Source: an uncultured Paracoccaceae bacterium
GTDB taxonomy: Bacteria; Pseudomonadota; Alphaproteobacteria; Rhodobacterales; Rhodobacteraceae
NCBI GenBank assembly: GCA_947500775.1
Contig: CANMTD010000001.1
Span: 248,001 to 312,000 of the forward strand
Length of the DNA stretch: 64,000 nt
Direction of reading: 5' to 3'
The position numbers and the translations under genes were made by a program. The notes beneath the pieces are model-generated. The model saw nothing but the letters and a program-made list of their open reading frames with translations, made no database searches and was not told the origin of the DNA. Below, one piece after another: positions 42,400 to 51,766 of this stretch; the first letter of the stretch is position 1; each line of letters starts with the position of its first letter.

Positions 42400-43140
42400 T
42401 CACAGATTGGTTGCGGCAAGCACCTCGTCAAGGATCGGTGCCAATCGCTTGGCCCAGGCCACCTGCGCCGCCGGATCGGTGATCAGATCGTTGCGCAGTT
42501 CGATCAGGGCGTTGGGGCGTCCGGGGACAATGGCGTGGCGATCAACGGAATCGCCGTCCAGATGGCCGCCGTAGGGTTCGTTTTCGCCAACGCAAAGATC
42601 GGGTTCCAGCCTCAGCCGGTCGATCAGCGGACGGGTCAGACGATCGTCCGCGCCATGCAGGATGCCGATGTGCCAGGGGCGCAGCGGGCGCCCTTTCAAC
42701 TGCGGCGTATAGCTGTGGATCGACAGCAAAATACTGTCATCGCGCCGGGCCAGCAGCTTGGCCTGCGCCTTGTGATACGGGCGATAACAGGCCTCCAGCC
42801 GCTGTTCCAGGTCCTGCGCATCGGCGTGGCGGTTGGCCGGAATGATCGACCCGTCGTACAGCCGCATCAGCAGCGTGGGGTCGTCTTCGCCCCGGTTGGG
42901 GTCGATCACCAGCCGCGAGAAATTGGAAAACAGCGCGGGCGCGTCCAGCAATTCGGCCAGATGCCGGGTCAGCCCGGCGGCCCCCACATCATAGGCGATA
43001 TGGCGGTTCATATCCTCGGGCGGCAATCCCAGACTGCCACCGCCCACGAAAGGTGGTATGGTGTTGGCGGCGTGGTCGCAGGTCAGCACCCAGCGTGCGG
43101 GTCGGGTTTCCCCGATGATTTCGAAAGGTTGGTAAGTCAT
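42400..43140 (-). CDS. N-formylglutamate amidohydrolase family protein
   Basis: 246 residues from MTYQPFEIIGETRPARWVLT. Family signs are TCDHAANTIPP, SNFSRLVIDPNRGEDDPTLL and LSIHSYTPQL, with conserved His and Asp/Glu residues expected to bind zinc. HutG-type members release formate from N-formyl-L-glutamate at the end of histidine breakdown, but no hut genes are nearby. The many stand-alone members may act on other N-acyl amino acids. It is paired with DUF1244. Confidence 0.88.
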   Translation of the reverse strand: MTYQPFEIIGETRPARWVLTCDHAANTIPPFVGGGSLGLPPEDMNRHIAYDVGAAGLTRHLAELLDAPALFSNFSRLVIDPNRGEDDPTLLMRLYDGSIIPANRHADAQDLEQRLEACYRPYHKAQAKLLARRDDSILLSIHSYTPQLKGRPLRPWHIGILHGADDRLTRPLIDRLRLEPDLCVGENEPYGGHLDGDSVDRHAIVPGRPNALIELRNDLITDPAAQVAWAKRLAPILDEVLAATNL

Positions 43141-43284
43141 CGCCCTGTCATCTTTTCGGGTCAAACACCGATCTATGACAGTTCCGCAAAAAGCGCCAGT
43201 TGTCTTGTAACCTGATACGCTCTAACAGTGTTAGCGCAAACTCGCACGTCCGAAGCCGCAGCAGCCGAAAAGAGATCCCGCCTG

Positions 43285-44730
43285 ATGAGACGCCATCGCA
43301 ATGTGAAAATCGTGGCCACCCTGGGTCCCGCCTCTAACGACTACGACATGATCCGCGCCTTGTTCGAGGCCGGGGCCGATGTGTTCCGTCTGAACATGAG
43401 CCACGGGGCGCATGAGGAAATCCGCGAACGGCACGCCATCATCCGCAAGATCGAAGAGGACGTCGGCCGCCCGATCGCCATTCTGGCGGATCTGCAGGGG
43501 CCGAAGCTGCGCTGCGGTGTTTTTGCCGATGACAGCGAAGAACTGGTCGAAGGTCATCCGTTCCGGTTTGATCTGGACCCTGCCGAAGGCGATGTGAAAC
43601 GGGTGTGCCTGCCGCACAAGGAAATCTTTGCGGCACTGACTCCGGGATCGTCTTTGTTGGTCAATGACGGCAAAATCCGCCTGAAGGTTGAAAACTGCGG
43701 CGCCGATTTTGCCGATTGTATCGTGGTGACCGGCGGCACCATTTCGAACCGCAAGGGTGTGAACGTGCCGGATGTGGTGCTGCCCTTGGCGGCCCTGTCC
43801 GACAAGGACCGGCGCGATCTGGAATTTGTCTGCGAATTGGGTGTGGACTGGCTGGCCCTGTCGTTTGTCCAGCGCCCCGAGGATGTGACCGAGGCCCGCG
43901 AACTGGTCAAGGGCCGCGCGGCCATCCTGTCGAAGATCGAAAAACCCGCCGCGGTCAAGGCGTTTGCCGAAATTCTGAAAGTCTCGGACGGGATCATGGT
44001 GGCGCGTGGCGATCTGGGTGTCGAACTGCCGGTGCAGAATGTGCCGCCGATCCAGAAACAACTGGTGCGTGGCTGTCGGGCTGCGGCCAAACCGGTGATC
44101 GTGGCCACCCAGATGCTGGAAAGCATGATCGAAAGCCCTGTGCCCACCCGGGCCGAGGTGTCCGATGTCGCCACGGCGATCTACGAAGGCGCCGATGCGG
44201 TGATGCTGTCGGCGGAATCCGCGGCCGGGAATTATCCGATCGAGGCGGTGACAACCATGAACAACGTCGCGGTCGAGGTCGAGAACGACCCGACCTACCG
44301 CGACATTCTGGATGCCAGCCGCACGGTTCAGCGCGATACGGTGGCCGACGGGATCGTTCTGGCCGCGCGTGAAATTGCCGAAACAACCGATGTCAAGGCG
44401 ATCTGCTGTTTCACCCATTCCGGGACGACGGCCAGCCTGGTGTCCCGCGAACGTCCGCGCGTTCCGATCATCGCGCTGACGCCGTTCAGCGGAACCGCCC
44501 GGCGGCTGTGCCTGACCTGGGGCACCAACTGTTTCTTCTCGGGCGATGTGCAGCGGTTCAAGATGGCGGTGGTTGGCGCCGCCCGTGCGGCCCTTGCCGG
44601 AGGCTATGCAACGGAAAGCGATCAGATCGTCGTGACCGCCGGTGTGCCGTTCAACGTGCCCGGAACAACCAACATTCTTCGGGTGGCCCCCTGCGAAGAA
44701 AGATTGATTTTTAGCACCGATCCCGAATAA
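43285..44730 (+). CDS. pyk: Pyruvate kinase
   Basis: 481 residues from MRRHRNVKIVATLGPAS, the family start. A GTG at 43228 in the same frame would add 19 residues; neither start has a strong ribosome-binding site. Motifs: RLNMSHG, ADLQGPKLR, SKIEKPAAV (catalytic Lys and Glu), VARGDLGVEL and the ATQMLESMI segment. The C-terminal regulatory domain has FTHSGTTA. It makes ATP and pyruvate from phosphoenolpyruvate in the cytoplasm. A small membrane-protein gene follows by 27 bases. Confidence 0.95.
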   Translation: MRRHRNVKIVATLGPASNDYDMIRALFEAGADVFRLNMSHGAHEEIRERHAIIRKIEEDVGRPIAILADLQGPKLRCGVFADDSEELVEGHPFRFDLDPAEGDVKRVCLPHKEIFAALTPGSSLLVNDGKIRLKVENCGADFADCIVVTGGTISNRKGVNVPDVVLPLAALSDKDRRDLEFVCELGVDWLALSFVQRPEDVTEARELVKGRAAILSKIEKPAAVKAFAEILKVSDGIMVARGDLGVELPVQNVPPIQKQLVRGCRAAAKPVIVATQMLESMIESPVPTRAEVSDVATAIYEGADAVMLSAESAAGNYPIEAVTTMNNVAVEVENDPTYRDILDASRTVQRDTVADGIVLAAREIAETTDVKAICCFTHSGTTASLVSRERPRVPIIALTPFSGTARRLCLTWGTNCFFSGDVQRFKMAVVGAARAALAGGYATESDQIVVTAGVPFNVPGTTNILRVAPCEERLIFSTDPE

Positions 44731-44757
44731 TGCCCGCATAGGGTAAAGGGAATTGAA

Positions 44758-44982
44758 ATGAATAGCGATATTTACCTCGTGGTCGGGGTGGTCGTGGGCG
44801 TACTTGCCATACCGTCACTGTTGGGGGCTTACTCAGGCGGGCGCCCACCGCGCGCCGGGGCGATCATGGTGCTGATTGCAGGCGGATTGATCACGCTTGC
44901 GGCGATGAACAACCCGAAGGGATACACATTGCAGGACGTGCCAAAGGCATTTGTGCGCGTGATCGGGAAGTTCGTGAACTAA
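44758..44982 (+). CDS. Small membrane protein, two helices (74 residues)
   Basis: The ATG has AAAGGG upstream and follows pyk closely, so it is likely co-transcribed. Two hydrophobic helices (about 5-24 and 34-50) flank a short Gly/Pro/Arg loop (SGGRPPRAG), followed by a small polar C-terminus. No motif or known family is recognised. It may be a conserved Rhodobacteraceae inner-membrane protein. The end of its frame abuts the presumed rpmI promoter. Confidence 0.75.
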   Translation: MNSDIYLVVGVVVGVLAIPSLLGAYSGGRPPRAGAIMVLIAGGLITLAAMNNPKGYTLQDVPKAFVRVIGKFVN

Positions 44983-44987
44983 TCCTC

Positions 44988-45016
44988 TTGCCAGCGGTCG
45001 CATCCGGCCTTATACG
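44988..45016 (+). promoter_or_regulatory. Promoter of rpmI-rplT
   Basis: TTGCCA (44988-44993) and TATACG (45011-45016) are exactly 17 bases apart, the best sigma-70-type pair in the window. The expected start near 45023 leaves a leader of about 75 bases before rpmI. Confidence 0.65.
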
Positions 45017-45097
45017 GCGCATTCTTAATCTGGCACGACCGGCCAAAGTGGCATGCCGAGTCGCGCTGTAACCGCCCGAATGATCAAGGAGACGGAA

Positions 45098-45298
45098 ATG
45101 CCCAAGATGAAGACGAAATCGAGCTGCAAGAAGCGGTTCAAAGTGACGGCCTCTGGTCGCGTGAAAGCCGGACAGGCGGGCAAGCGCCACGGCATGATCA
45201 AACGTTCGACCAAATTCATCCGCACAGCCCGCGGAACCACCACGCTGTCGGCCCCTGACGAGAAAATCGTCAAGTCGATGATGCCTTACGCGCGCTAA
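45098..45298 (+). CDS. rpmI: 50S ribosomal protein L35
   Basis: 66 residues from [20 protein letters not shown], the L35 start; AAGGAG lies upstream. It is highly basic, with [14 protein letters not shown] in the core. L35 is a small late-assembling protein of the large subunit. Cys10 (SSCKKRF) replaces the more usual Ala or Gly, as in several roseobacters I recall. rplT follows 13 bases downstream. infC, often found before rpmI, is not here. Confidence 0.97.
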   Translation: MPKMKTKSSCKKRFKVTASGRVKAGQAGKRHGMIKRSTKFIRTARGTTTLSAPDEKIVKSMMPYAR

Positions 45299-45311
45299 GG
45301 GAGGATAGGAT

Positions 45312-45674
45312 ATGTCGAGAACCAAAGGCGGAACCGTCACCCACGCACGTCACAAGAAGGTCATTGATGCGGCCAAAGGCTATTACGGCCGTCGCAGCAC
45401 CAACTTCAAGACAGCCACTCAGGCCGTCGACAAGGCCAACCAATACGCCACACGCGACCGCAAGAACCGCAAGCGCAACTTCCGCGCGCTGTGGATCCAG
45501 CGGATCAACGCCGCTGTGCGCAGCCATGACGAGGCGCTGACATACAGCCGCTTCATCAACGGCCTGTCGCTGGCCGGTGTTGAAGTGGACCGTAAGGTTC
45601 TGGCCGATCTGGCCGTGAACGAACCTGACGCGTTCACCGCCATCGTTGACAAGGCGAAAGCCGCGCTGGCCTAA
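45312..45674 (+). CDS. rplT: 50S ribosomal protein L20
   Basis: 120 residues: [20 protein letters not shown], then [14 protein letters not shown] and [18 protein letters not shown], the L20 signature. It binds 23S rRNA early in large-subunit assembly. The start has AGGATAGGA. A rho-independent terminator follows the stop, closing the rpmI-rplT operon. Confidence 0.98.
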   Translation: MSRTKGGTVTHARHKKVIDAAKGYYGRRSTNFKTATQAVDKANQYATRDRKNRKRNFRALWIQRINAAVRSHDEALTYSRFINGLSLAGVEVDRKVLADLAVNEPDAFTAIVDKAKAALA

Positions 45675-45699
45675 GAATTCTTCCCTACCCGGGAAATCG

Positions 45700-45731
45700 A
45701 AAAGCCGCAGGCAGATCGCCTGCGGCTTTTT
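45700..45731 (+). terminator. Terminator of rpmI-rplT
   Basis: AAAGCCGCAGGC (45701-45712) pairs perfectly with GCCTGCGGCTTT (45718-45729) over a five-base loop and is followed by further Ts, a textbook intrinsic terminator 26 bases after rplT. Confidence 0.93.
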
Positions 45732-45874
45732 CTGTTGGGGGCTGCTGTTAAAATGAAAACGCCTTTGGCGTTTGCACCTTTTATGCCCGGGTCAGATGAC
45801 CCGGGCGGTGGGCGCCCGCTTGCAATCGTGTGATCTTGTGATAGCAGGGCGGGGAAGATTTGGAAGGGCCGAAC

Positions 45875-46948
45875 ATGGATGATCTGAGGCAGAAATATCT
45901 GGATGCCATCGCGAATGCCGCGGATGAGGCCGTGCTGGAAGATTTGCGGGTACAGGCCGTCGGCAAAAAGGGCGAGGTCAGCCTGAAGATGCGCGAGCTG
46001 GGCAAGATGACGCCCGAAGAACGGCAGGTGGCCGGTCCCGCGCTGAACGCCCTGAAGGACGAGATCAACAGCGCGCTGGCCGCCAAGAAGGCGGGGCTGG
46101 CGGATGCCGCTCTGGATGCGCGGCTGCGCGACGAATGGCTGGACGTGACCCTGCCCGGCCGCACCCGCCGCCCTGGCACGATTCACCCGATCAGCCAGGT
46201 CACCGATGAGGTCACCGCGATTTTCGCCGATATGGGCTTTGCCGTGGCCGAAGGCGGTCAGGTCGAAAACGATTGGTACAACTTCGATGCGCTGAACATT
46301 CCCGGCCACCACCCGGCCCGCGCGGAAATGGACACGTTCTATATGCACCGGGCCGAAGGCGACAATCGCCCGCCGCATGTGTTGCGGACCCACACCAGCC
46401 CGGTTCAGATCCGCAGCATGGAACTGCAGGGCGCGCCCCTGCGCGTGATCTGCCCCGGCCGCGTCTATCGCGCCGATTACGACCAGACCCACACGCCGAT
46501 GTTCCATCAGGTCGAAGGGCTGGCGATCGACACCGATATTTCGATGGCCAACCTGAAATGGGTGCTTGAGGAATTCGTCCGTTCATTTTTCGAGGTGGAC
46601 GACGTGGAGCTGCGGTTCCGGGCCAGCCATTTCCCCTTCACCGAACCCTCGGCCGAGGTCGATATCCGCTGTTCCTGGGAAGGCGGCACGCTGAAGGTGG
46701 GCGAAGGTGACGACTGGTTGGAGATTCTGGGCTCGGGCATGGTGCACCCCAAGGTGTTGCAGGCCGGCGGGATCGACCCCGAGGTGTATCAGGGCTTTGC
46801 CTTTGGCATCGGGATCGACCGGATCGCCATGCTGAAATACGGCATCCCCGATCTGCGCGCCTTTTTCGACAGCGACCTGCGCTGGCTGCGCCATTACGGG
46901 TTTGCCAGCCTGGACCAGCCGAACCTGCAGGCGGGATTGTCGCGGTGA
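45875..46948 (+). CDS. pheS: Phenylalanyl-tRNA synthetase, alpha subunit
   Basis: 357 residues from [20 protein letters not shown], with GGAAGG upstream; a TTG five codons earlier is open but unneeded. Class II motifs: [10 protein letters not shown], the motif-2 region [10 protein letters not shown] with [20 protein letters not shown], and motif 3 in [15 protein letters not shown]. PheS carries the catalytic site and pairs with PheT. The stop overlaps the ASCH gene by four bases. pheT itself starts 1.4 kb downstream. Confidence 0.97.
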   Translation: MDDLRQKYLDAIANAADEAVLEDLRVQAVGKKGEVSLKMRELGKMTPEERQVAGPALNALKDEINSALAAKKAGLADAALDARLRDEWLDVTLPGRTRRPGTIHPISQVTDEVTAIFADMGFAVAEGGQVENDWYNFDALNIPGHHPARAEMDTFYMHRAEGDNRPPHVLRTHTSPVQIRSMELQGAPLRVICPGRVYRADYDQTHTPMFHQVEGLAIDTDISMANLKWVLEEFVRSFFEVDDVELRFRASHFPFTEPSAEVDIRCSWEGGTLKVGEGDDWLEILGSGMVHPKVLQAGGIDPEVYQGFAFGIGIDRIAMLKYGIPDLRAFFDSDLRWLRHYGFASLDQPNLQAGLSR

Positions 46949-47367
46949 GCGACGAGATGGAGGACCTGCAGGTCACCTATCCGGGGGCCGGCACCTTCAA
47001 ATTCGGCGATAATGCCAAACTATGCGCTGCGCTGATCGCCCTGGTCCGCGCGGGCAAGAAACGTGCAACCTGCGAAGCGTATCGTGAATTCGAAGACGAT
47101 CCCGCCGCGATGCCGGTGGTCGGGCGTTGTGATATCGCGGCAAACTGGGATGGCACACCGGCCCTGGTGATCAAGACCACCCGGGTCGACAAGGTCCGGT
47201 TCTGCGATGTCAGCGCAGAAATGGCGCTGGCCGAAGGCGAAGACGACACGCTGGATGGCTGGCGCGCCAATCATCAGGCCTATTTCGCGCGCAACGGCGG
47301 GTTCGATCCGCAGATGATGCTGGTGTTCGAACATTTCGACGTGATCGAGGATCTGGCCGACCGCTAG
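46945..47367 (+). CDS. ASCH-domain protein
   Basis: 140 residues from a GTG overlapping the pheS stop (GTGA). [20 protein letters not shown], then [14 protein letters not shown] and the acidic helix [19 protein letters not shown] match the ASCH fold, a PUA-like beta barrel thought to bind RNA; some members are N4-acetylcytidine amidohydrolases. Function here is unknown. Its translational coupling to pheS suggests a link with translation or RNA metabolism, but that is inference. Confidence 0.88.
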   Translation: MSDEMEDLQVTYPGAGTFKFGDNAKLCAALIALVRAGKKRATCEAYREFEDDPAAMPVVGRCDIAANWDGTPALVIKTTRVDKVRFCDVSAEMALAEGEDDTLDGWRANHQAYFARNGGFDPQMMLVFEHFDVIEDLADR

Positions 47368-47453
47368 GCCCGGTCCGCAAACCCCACGCCAATTTGATCT
47401 GACATTCCGCGCCACGCACTTAGGGTTAACCCGGAACAACCCCCGAGGCCCCG

Positions 47454-48251
47454 ATGCGCATCTTTCTGATCCTGCTTTTTCTGGCAACCACCCCCACGGC
47501 GCAGGCTGCCGATACCTGCCACGCCGATGTTCCGTGCCCGCTGGGCGACCGGTCGTATCATGTCAAGGAACCCGACGATTGGGACGGGGTGACGCCCCTG
47601 CCGGTCCTGCTGCATTTCCACGGGTGGCAGCGACAGGGCACGCTGGTTGTCAACCACGGGCGCATTTCGGGCGCGACCCGGCGGCGCGGGGTTCTGTTGC
47701 TGGCGCCCAACGGGCGGCGCAAAAGCTGGGATTTCTGGTCGCCTGATACCGATGACGTCGATTTCGCCGCCGCGGTGATCGAGGATGCGGCCAAACGCTA
47801 TCCGATCGACCGCAGCCGGATTTACGTGTCGGGTTATTCCTTCGGCGGGGCGATGGCCTGGCGGTTTGTCTGCGAACGGGGCAATGATATTGCCGCGCTG
47901 TTCGCGGTCTCGGGGTCGATCCGTCAGGATGAAACCTGTCCGCAGGCCCCGCATGAGGTGCGCCATGTACACGGGCTGAGCGACCGGGTGATGGATTTCC
48001 CGATGGGGCCGGGGGGCGATACCACCTATCCGGTGGCGCTGTGGCGGCGCGAATTCGACTGCCACGGGGCCGGTCCCGCAAGCCAGTGGCGCGCCACATC
48101 GGACGATCTGTTCACCCGCACCGAATGGACCGATTGCGCGGGCGGCGCCCGCGTCACGCTGGACCTGCACAGGCGCGGCCATTTCATCCCCAAGGGCTGG
48201 ATCGCCCGGCAGTTGGACGAGGTTCTGGGCCGGGCGCCGTCCTATCCCTAG
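47454..48251 (+). CDS. Secreted alpha/beta-hydrolase esterase, LpqC / PHB-depolymerase-like
   Basis: 265 residues. Signal peptide MRIFLILLFLATTPTAQA is cut before ADTCHADVPC. The nucleophile elbow is SGYSFGG (Ser129), the oxyanion segment is LLHFHGWQRQG, the Asp is probably in HGLSDRVMDF and the His in RRGHFIPKGW. This is the LpqC/feruloyl-esterase/extracellular PHB-depolymerase branch; the actual ester substrate is unknown. Several Cys pairs suggest disulfides in the periplasm. It lies between the ASCH gene and pheT on the same strand, with gaps of 86 and 87 bases. Confidence 0.88.
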   Translation: MRIFLILLFLATTPTAQAADTCHADVPCPLGDRSYHVKEPDDWDGVTPLPVLLHFHGWQRQGTLVVNHGRISGATRRRGVLLLAPNGRRKSWDFWSPDTDDVDFAAAVIEDAAKRYPIDRSRIYVSGYSFGGAMAWRFVCERGNDIAALFAVSGSIRQDETCPQAPHEVRHVHGLSDRVMDFPMGPGGDTTYPVALWRREFDCHGAGPASQWRATSDDLFTRTEWTDCAGGARVTLDLHRRGHFIPKGWIARQLDEVLGRAPSYP

Positions 48252-48338
48252 GCCAATTCGGCGCCAAGCCTTGCACCTGACCGGATTCTTTGCCATTGGC
48301 TATGGCAACTCCGGACCATGGCCCAAAGGCGACGCGTA

Positions 48339-50735
48339 ATGAAATTCACCCTTTCCTGGCTGAAAGAACACCTGGACACCACCGCGACGGTGGATGAAAT
48401 CACCTATGCCCTGACCGATCTGGGGCTAGAGGTCGAAGGGGTCGAAAACCCGGCCGAACGTCTGGCCGATTTCACGCTGGGCTTCGTCAAAAAGGCCGAA
48501 AAACATCCCGATGCCGACAAGCTGCGGGTCTGCGTGGTCGAAACCGACGAAGGCGATAAACAGATCATCTGTGGCGCGCCCAACGCGCGCGAAGGGATCA
48601 CCGTCGTCGTGGCCAAACCGGGCACCTATGTGCCGGGCATCGACACCACCATTCAGGTTGGCAAGATCCGCGGCATCGAAAGCTTCGGCATGATGGCGTC
48701 CGAGCGTGAGATGGAGCTGTCGGACGAACATGACGGTATCATCGAGCTGCCCTCGGGCAAGGTCGGGGATCGGTTCACCGACTGGCTGGCCGAAAACGAC
48801 CCGGCCAAGGTCGATACGGTGATCGAAATCGCGATCACGCCGAACCGGCCCGATGCGCTGGGCGTGCGCGGCATCGCCCGCGATCTGGCGGCGCGGGGGC
48901 TGGGCACGTTGAAACCCTGCGATGTGACCCCCGTTCCCGCGAGTTTCGCGGCGCCGCTGAAGGTCACGATCGACGACGACACGCTGGACGGTTGCCCGGT
49001 CTTCACCGGGCGGGTGATCCGGGGCGTCAAGAACGGCCCCAGCCCGCAGTGGTTGCAGGATATGCTTAAGGCCATCGGCCTGCGCCCGATCAGCTTTCTG
49101 GTCGATGTGACCAATTTCTTCACCTATGACCAGAACCGCCCCTTGCATGTGTTCGACATGGACAAGGTCAAGGGCGACCTGCGGGTGCACCGCGCCACGG
49201 GCGGCGAAACGTTGGTGGCGCTGGACGACAAGGACTACACGCTGCAAGCGGGGCAGATGGTCATCTCCGATGACACCGGACCCGAAAGCATCGCGGGCAT
49301 CATGGGCGGGCTGGCGACGGGCTGCACCGATGAAACGGTCAATGTCTTTGTCGAAAGCGCCTATTGGGACCCGGTGCAGATCGCCTATACCGGCCGCGCG
49401 CTGAAGATCAATTCCGACGCGCGGTACCGGTTCGAACGCGGGGTGGACCCGGCGTTCACGCCTGTCGGGCTGGAACATGCGGTGCGGATGATCGTGGATC
49501 ACGCGGGCGGCGAAGCCTCGGAACTGATCGTGACCGGCGCCGTGCCCGACACTGATCGCGCCTATAAGCTGGACACCGACCGCGTGCAGTCGCTGGTGGG
49601 GATGGAAATCGCCGCCGACGAACAGCGCGCCACGCTGACCGCACTTGGGTTCACGCTGGACGGCGACATGGTGCATGTGCCCAGCTGGCGGCCCGACGTC
49701 ATGGGCTCGGCCGATCTGGTCGAAGAGGTGGCGCGCATCGCCTCACTGACCAAGCTGCAGGGGCGGCCGATGCCGCGGGTGCAGACCGGCGTGCCCATGC
49801 CCATTCTGACACCGATGCAGAAACGCGAAAGCATCGCCCGGCGCCAGATCGCGGCACTGGGGTACAATGAATGCGTGACCTACAGCTTCATCGACCGCGA
49901 CAGTGCGGCGCTGTTTGCGGGCGGCGACGATGCGACCATGCTGGAAAACCCGATCAGCACCGAAATGAGCCATATGCGCCCCGCATTGCTGCCCGGCCTG
50001 CTGCAGGCCGCTGCCCGCAATCAGGCGCGCGGCTTCATGGACCTGGCCTTGTTCGAGGTCGGCCCCGCCTTTCACGGTGGCGAACCCGGCGAACAGCACC
50101 TTCTGGCCAGCGGTATTCTGATCGGCCACACCGGCCCCAAGGATGTGCATGGCGACCGCCGCCCGGTGGACGTTTATGACGCCAAAGCCGATGCCGAGGC
50201 GGTGCTGGCCGCCATCGGCGCCCCGGCCAAGGCGCAGATTCTGCGCGGCGCGCAGGAATGGTGGCATCCGGGGCGGCACGGCATGATCTGCCTGGGGCCG
50301 AAAAAGGTGCTGGGCATCTTTGGCGAGCTGCACCCGCGCGTGCTGACCGCGATGGATGTCAAAGGCCCTGCTGTCGGGTTTTCCCTGTTCCTGGAAGAAC
50401 CGCCGTTCCCGAAAAAGAAATCGGCCATCCGGCCCGCGCTGATCCTGCGCGATCTGCAGGCGGTTGAACGCGATTTCGCCTTTGTGGTCGATGCGGATGT
50501 CGAAGCTCTGACGCTGGTCAACGCCGCCGCCGGGGCCGACAAGGCGCTGATCGATCAGGTGCGCGTCTTTGACGAATTCATTGGCGGGTCGCTGGGCGAG
50601 GGCAAGAAATCCATCGCCATCGCCGTGCGCCTGCAACCCACCGACGCCACGCTGACCGAAAAGGATATCGAGGCTGTCGGTGCCAGGATCGTCGAAAAAG
50701 TCGCCAAGGCGACCGGCGGCACCCTGCGGGGATAA
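48339..50735 (+). CDS. pheT: Phenylalanyl-tRNA synthetase, beta subunit
   Basis: 798 residues from MKFTLSWLKEHLDTTATVDE; AAGG lies upstream. Domains in order: N-terminal with the OB-fold tRNA-binding part (ADFTLGFVKKAEKHPDADKL), the B3/B4 editing domain, B5 helix-turn-helix, the class-II-like core, and the C-terminal anticodon-binding ferredoxin fold (RDLQAVERDFAFVVD, ending GGTLRG). It forms the alpha2-beta2 enzyme with PheS and edits mischarged Tyr-tRNA. It is separated from pheS by two genes. Confidence 0.97.
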   Translation: MKFTLSWLKEHLDTTATVDEITYALTDLGLEVEGVENPAERLADFTLGFVKKAEKHPDADKLRVCVVETDEGDKQIICGAPNAREGITVVVAKPGTYVPGIDTTIQVGKIRGIESFGMMASEREMELSDEHDGIIELPSGKVGDRFTDWLAENDPAKVDTVIEIAITPNRPDALGVRGIARDLAARGLGTLKPCDVTPVPASFAAPLKVTIDDDTLDGCPVFTGRVIRGVKNGPSPQWLQDMLKAIGLRPISFLVDVTNFFTYDQNRPLHVFDMDKVKGDLRVHRATGGETLVALDDKDYTLQAGQMVISDDTGPESIAGIMGGLATGCTDETVNVFVESAYWDPVQIAYTGRALKINSDARYRFERGVDPAFTPVGLEHAVRMIVDHAGGEASELIVTGAVPDTDRAYKLDTDRVQSLVGMEIAADEQRATLTALGFTLDGDMVHVPSWRPDVMGSADLVEEVARIASLTKLQGRPMPRVQTGVPMPILTPMQKRESIARRQIAALGYNECVTYSFIDRDSAALFAGGDDATMLENPISTEMSHMRPALLPGLLQAAARNQARGFMDLALFEVGPAFHGGEPGEQHLLASGILIGHTGPKDVHGDRRPVDVYDAKADAEAVLAAIGAPAKAQILRGAQEWWHPGRHGMICLGPKKVLGIFGELHPRVLTAMDVKGPAVGFSLFLEEPPFPKKKSAIRPALILRDLQAVERDFAFVVDADVEALTLVNAAAGADKALIDQVRVFDEFIGGSLGEGKKSIAIAVRLQPTDATLTEKDIEAVGARIVEKVAKATGGTLRG

Positions 50736-50761
50736 ACGCGACCCATTCAGCAATGAACAAT

Positions 50762-50790
50762 AAAATGCGCCCTTTCGGGGCGCGTTTTTT
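50762..50790. terminator. Terminator between pheT and a convergent LysR gene
   Basis: GCGCCC (50767-50772) pairs with GGGCGC (50778-50783). TTTTTT follows on the plus strand and TTTTA on the minus strand, so it can serve both converging genes. It overlaps the last two bases of the LysR stop codon. Confidence 0.8.
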
Positions 50791-51682
50791 ATGGTGTCGC
50801 GGCCAGGAAATCCGCCAGCAGATCAAACACCAACCGGATGCGACGGCTGGTATGAAGTTCGCGGTGGGTGGTCAGCCAGATGGGGAAGCTTACCGGCGCG
50901 AGGGACGGCAGAACCTGTTCCATCCCCGGGCGCGCCTGCGCTACCTCATCCGACATCGCGATGATCCCCAGACCCTGACAAGCGAATTCCCAAGCGACGG
51001 TGCCGCTTTGCGATCCGACCCGGAAATTGTCGCGGGTCAACGGCAACCCAAGCGGCAGGTAATGGCCAAGCATTTCGTCAGTGTCGCCGAAGGAAATGAA
51101 ATCATGGCGGGCAAGATCGTCCAATGTCGCCGGGCGGCCCTTGCGGTCAAGATAGCTTGTGGCGGCATAGAAACTGGCGCTGGCGTCGCGCACAAGGCGG
51201 GCGATCAGATCGGGCTGTTCGGGGCGTATGTGGCGGATGGCGATATCGGCTTCGCGGCGCATCAGGTCGCGGATGTCATTTGCCGCGATGATGTCGATGT
51301 CCAGCAGCGGGGCCTGCCTGCGCAGCCGGTGCAGAAAGGGTGGCAGGATGTGGGCGGAAAACACATCCGACGCGGTGATGCGCACCCGCCCTTCGATGGC
51401 GTGCGAATGACCCGAAGCGGCCAGCGCAATCCGGTCGGCCGCCGCCCCCATCGCGCGGGTGTGGTCCAGCAACTCCAGACCGGCCTGCGTCAGTTCCAGC
51501 GACCGGCCAATACGTTCAAACAGCATGATCCCAAGTTCGTCCTCCAGCGCGGCAACCTGACGGCTGAGCGTCGGCTGGGTCTGACCCAGCACCCGGGCGG
51601 CGGCGGAAAGCGAGCCCTGTTCCGCCGTGGCCAGAAAGGCGCGGATACGGTTCCAGTCAAATGTCTTGGGCAGGTTGCTCAT
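50789..51682 (-). CDS. LysR-family regulator
   Basis: 297 residues. The DNA-binding part is FDWNRIRAFLATAEQGSLSA, then ARVLGQTQPTLSRQVAALED, followed by an effector domain from about residue 95 (GRVRITASDVFSAHILPPFL). It is divergent from a SAM-dependent methyltransferase gene, with 84 bases between starts that include CATA-N11-TATG. LysR regulators usually control the divergent neighbour, so the methyltransferase is the likely target. The inducer is unknown. Confidence 0.93.
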   Translation of the reverse strand: MSNLPKTFDWNRIRAFLATAEQGSLSAAARVLGQTQPTLSRQVAALEDELGIMLFERIGRSLELTQAGLELLDHTRAMGAAADRIALAASGHSHAIEGRVRITASDVFSAHILPPFLHRLRRQAPLLDIDIIAANDIRDLMRREADIAIRHIRPEQPDLIARLVRDASASFYAATSYLDRKGRPATLDDLARHDFISFGDTDEMLGHYLPLGLPLTRDNFRVGSQSGTVAWEFACQGLGIIAMSDEVAQARPGMEQVLPSLAPVSFPIWLTTHRELHTSRRIRLVFDLLADFLAATP

Positions 51683-51719
51683 GCATATATGTATAAAGAG
51701 CCTGCATTTTTCGGCAATT

Positions 51720-51738
51720 CATATCCGGTTTCCGTATG
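51720..51738. promoter_or_regulatory. Possible LysR operator between the regulator and methyltransferase genes
   Basis: CATA (51720-51723) and TATG (51735-51738) form an inverted repeat with an 11-base spacer in the 84-base divergent gap. The other part of the gap holds an AT-rich ATATATGTATAAA next to the regulator's start. Arms are short, so chance is possible. Confidence 0.35.
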
Positions 51739-51766
51739 GGTATTGTCCCGGTAAAGGAGATCAGCC

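Noticed and set aside
43228-43284. Upstream GTG start for pyruvate kinase
   Set aside because: It would add 19 residues not typical of the family, and no ribosome-binding site is seen; noted as an alternative only.
44983-45097. Possible ribosomal-protein leader regulating rpmI-rplT
   Set aside because: The leader is only about 75 bases from the likely transcription start and I could not find a stable pairing that resembles known L20 leaders.
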